Notes under the pieces: generated by a model
Told to the model about the DNA's origin: nothing
The model's input: only the letters and a program-made list of their open reading frames with translations
Databases searched by the model: none
Shown here: in pieces, positions 62,995-64,000 of the stretch
Position numbering within the stretch: position 1 is the stretch's first letter
Layout of the letters: each line of letters opens with the position of its first letter
Position numbers and translations under genes: made by a program
NCBI RefSeq assembly: GCF_003023845.1
Contig: NZ_PYFT01000001.1
Coordinates: forward strand, 6,882,001 to 6,946,000
Direction: 5' to 3'
DNA from: Adhaeribacter arboris
GTDB lineage: Bacteria > Bacteroidota > Bacteroidia > Cytophagales > Hymenobacteraceae
DNA length: 64,000 nucleotides

Positions 62995-63591
62995 CTAAAT
63001 AAGTATGACTTGTAAAGAGAAATTATGCATTTTTAAACACGTAACTACATTTCCAATTTGAACCTCTCCCCGGTAACCACCATCTAGCCATACCAGTTTG
63101 CTCCGTTGGCAGAGATGGACCAGGTAAGGCACGCGCTTGATATAGCGGAGCATTTACCCAGTTTCTGAAACGCTGGCGGCCCATACCCTAATAGCTAAGA
63201 GTAATCCTTGGAATCCGTAAGAATACTTCCTACCTTTTATCTGCTTACCCGCATCAAATCCCCGGTGAGAACCCCACCAGCCGTTGTGTTGATGCTTGGG
63301 GAATCTATACTACCAGCGATTGAACAGGCTTTGCGCTTGGACTTACTCCGCCGCTTTTTTACAAAACGCTTTGAACCCATTACCAGGTACCATCCTTACT
63401 CCAGCTAGTAAAGTAATCCTACGCGGTTTGCCAGCATAGTAAATCAGGAGGCATTCTCCACTAACTGCAACCCGTTTTTACTACATAAAAGAGGGCGTTA
63501 ATTACCTTTCACAAATCGACTGCTGGACGACCTGTTTTCCTGGTTGCTGAAGCCGGCCTTTTTAATAACTTCTTTAACTGCTGCCAGCCAT
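62995..63591 (-). pseudogene. IS5-family transposase pseudogene with several stops and frameshifts
   Basis: Read on the minus strand in three frames, this stretch gives the ordered pieces of an IS5-type transposase: WQQLKKLLKRP; RKTGRPAVDL-stop-KVINALFYVVKTGCS-stop-WRMPPDLLCWQT; GSIDSPSINTTAGGVLTG; FDAGKQIKGRKYSYGFQGLL then LAIRVWAASVSETG; and LVWLDGGYRGEVQIG followed by LKMHNFSLQVIL and a stop. These match family blocks GRPxxDLRxVLNAIFYVLRTGCQWRMLP, SQSVKTT, YDAGKKIKGRKRH and DGGYRG. The C-terminal RRW block is missing here but is found at 58.8 kb. It is inactive. Terminal repeats were not located. Confidence 0.75.
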
Positions 63592-63884
63592 TCTGGGGGG
63601 CTGGGCAAATGGGCGCTCTATTTGCTGAAAAAGGAACCAGCTAAAATAAGCAGCCAAAGAAAACATAAAAAAGACAGCCGAAGCCCCAACTACCTGCTAT
63701 AAATTCTCAACCAGTTAACTTTGGGGCGGAAACTCTATTACAATTTAGTATTCTAAAAGATATCGAGTTTTATTAAAATTATACGTGTTTATGCGGTTTT
63801 CTCTTGCGAAAAATACGATTGTTAACCTAAAATCCGTAGAAAATCTGCATAACCTCTTCAAAACCAACACGTAATTGGTAAACT

Positions 63885-64000
63885 ATGAAAAAAGAGGAGA
63901 TTTTTTTAGGGGATTGGCGACGAATATTGTTGGGCAATGCCCCATGGGAGTTTATGCTGGAGGTCTTTATTCGGACCATAATCATTTATATTGCCTTACT
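63885..64000 (+). CDS. DUF421 (YetF-like) membrane protein, 5' part only
   Basis: The last 116 bases open with ATG and read MKKEEIFLGDWRRILLGNAP, then WEFMLEVFIRTIIIYIAL to the window edge. This matches the start of DUF421/YetF-type proteins of Bacteroidota: a short charged leader with GDW...ILLG..PWEF and then the first membrane helix (about residues 23-39). These are inner-membrane proteins with a small cytosolic domain, of unknown function. The rest lies beyond the window. Confidence 0.7.
   Translation, partial: MKKEEIFLGDWRRILLGNAPWEFMLEVFIRTIIIYIAL

Noticed and set aside
63208-63408. 66-codon open stretch on the plus strand
   Set aside because: It is antisense to the IS5-family transposase pseudogene, whose ordered motifs on the minus strand explain the region.

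Overview
The window reads as chromosome of a free-living member of the Bacteroidota, most likely the Cytophagales/Hymenobacteraceae (an Adhaeribacter-, Rufibacter- or Pontibacter-like organism). Support: a SusC/SusD pair, many exported sugar-handling proteins, promoters of the TTTG ... TAnnTTTG type, almost no Shine-Dalgarno sequences, tRNA genes without encoded CCA, and family-typical proteins such as GRP sugar transporters and response regulator/thioredoxin-reductase-like fusions. The genus is inference from gene content only.

Layout. 0-7 kb: the end of an outer-membrane barrel gene, an OmpA-type protein, tRNA-Glu, gap (GAPDH), an exported PIG-L deacetylase and an alpha/beta hydrolase, with decayed sequence between. 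7-18 kb: a CHASE/PAS histidine kinase, a PVC-type haem-binding dehydrogenase lipoprotein, an MFS organic-acid transporter, an outer-membrane barrel, a patatin and a metallo-beta-lactamase-fold hydrolase in one operon, accA and tRNA-Asp. 19-24 kb: a compact three-gene operon for sugar oxidation in the cell envelope (PQQ dehydrogenase with cytochrome c, Tat-exported TIM-barrel protein, GMC oxidoreductase). 24-26 kb: one AT-rich Pif1-like helicase gene with hairpin-type motifs at both ends, looking like a single-gene insertion.

26-35 kb is a glucan/sugar locus read leftward: ribokinase, GRP sugar transporter, exported GH13 amylase, SusC, then a SusD that carries a frameshift in a G6 run. 35-43 kb: an unrecognised helical protein, an S9 peptidase, N-methyltryptophan-oxidase-type SolA and metNIQ. 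43-50.6 kb: a Nudix-type regulator with paired palindromic operators, facing a rightward run of exported proteins (small secreted protein, 1258-residue ThuA/sugar-dehydrogenase/PKD/cytochrome c protein, TIM-barrel lipoprotein, Dabb protein, second ThuA protein). This whole run is bracketed by two inverted copies of a 125-bp MITE-like repeat.

51-58.5 kb: a sugar catabolic locus built around a divergent GntR regulator. Gfo/Idh oxidoreductase, ABC ATPase and a frameshifted permease lie to the left; a TIM-barrel isomerase and an ApnO-like dehydrogenase lie to the right. 59-63 kb: a signalling trio made of a response regulator fused to a cysteine-less thioredoxin-reductase-like enzyme, a cNMP-domain histidine kinase and a 103-residue protein. 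Two decayed IS5-family transposase remnants flank the trio. The window ends in the start of a DUF421 membrane protein.

The common theme is envelope-level carbohydrate oxidation and import, with three separately regulated sugar loci. Mobile traces (IS5 remnants, MITE copies, the helicase insertion) and at least two single-base frameshifts lie in the accessory parts. The best candidates for something undescribed are the MITE-bracketed Nudix/ThuA block, the redox-signalling trio and the helicase insertion.
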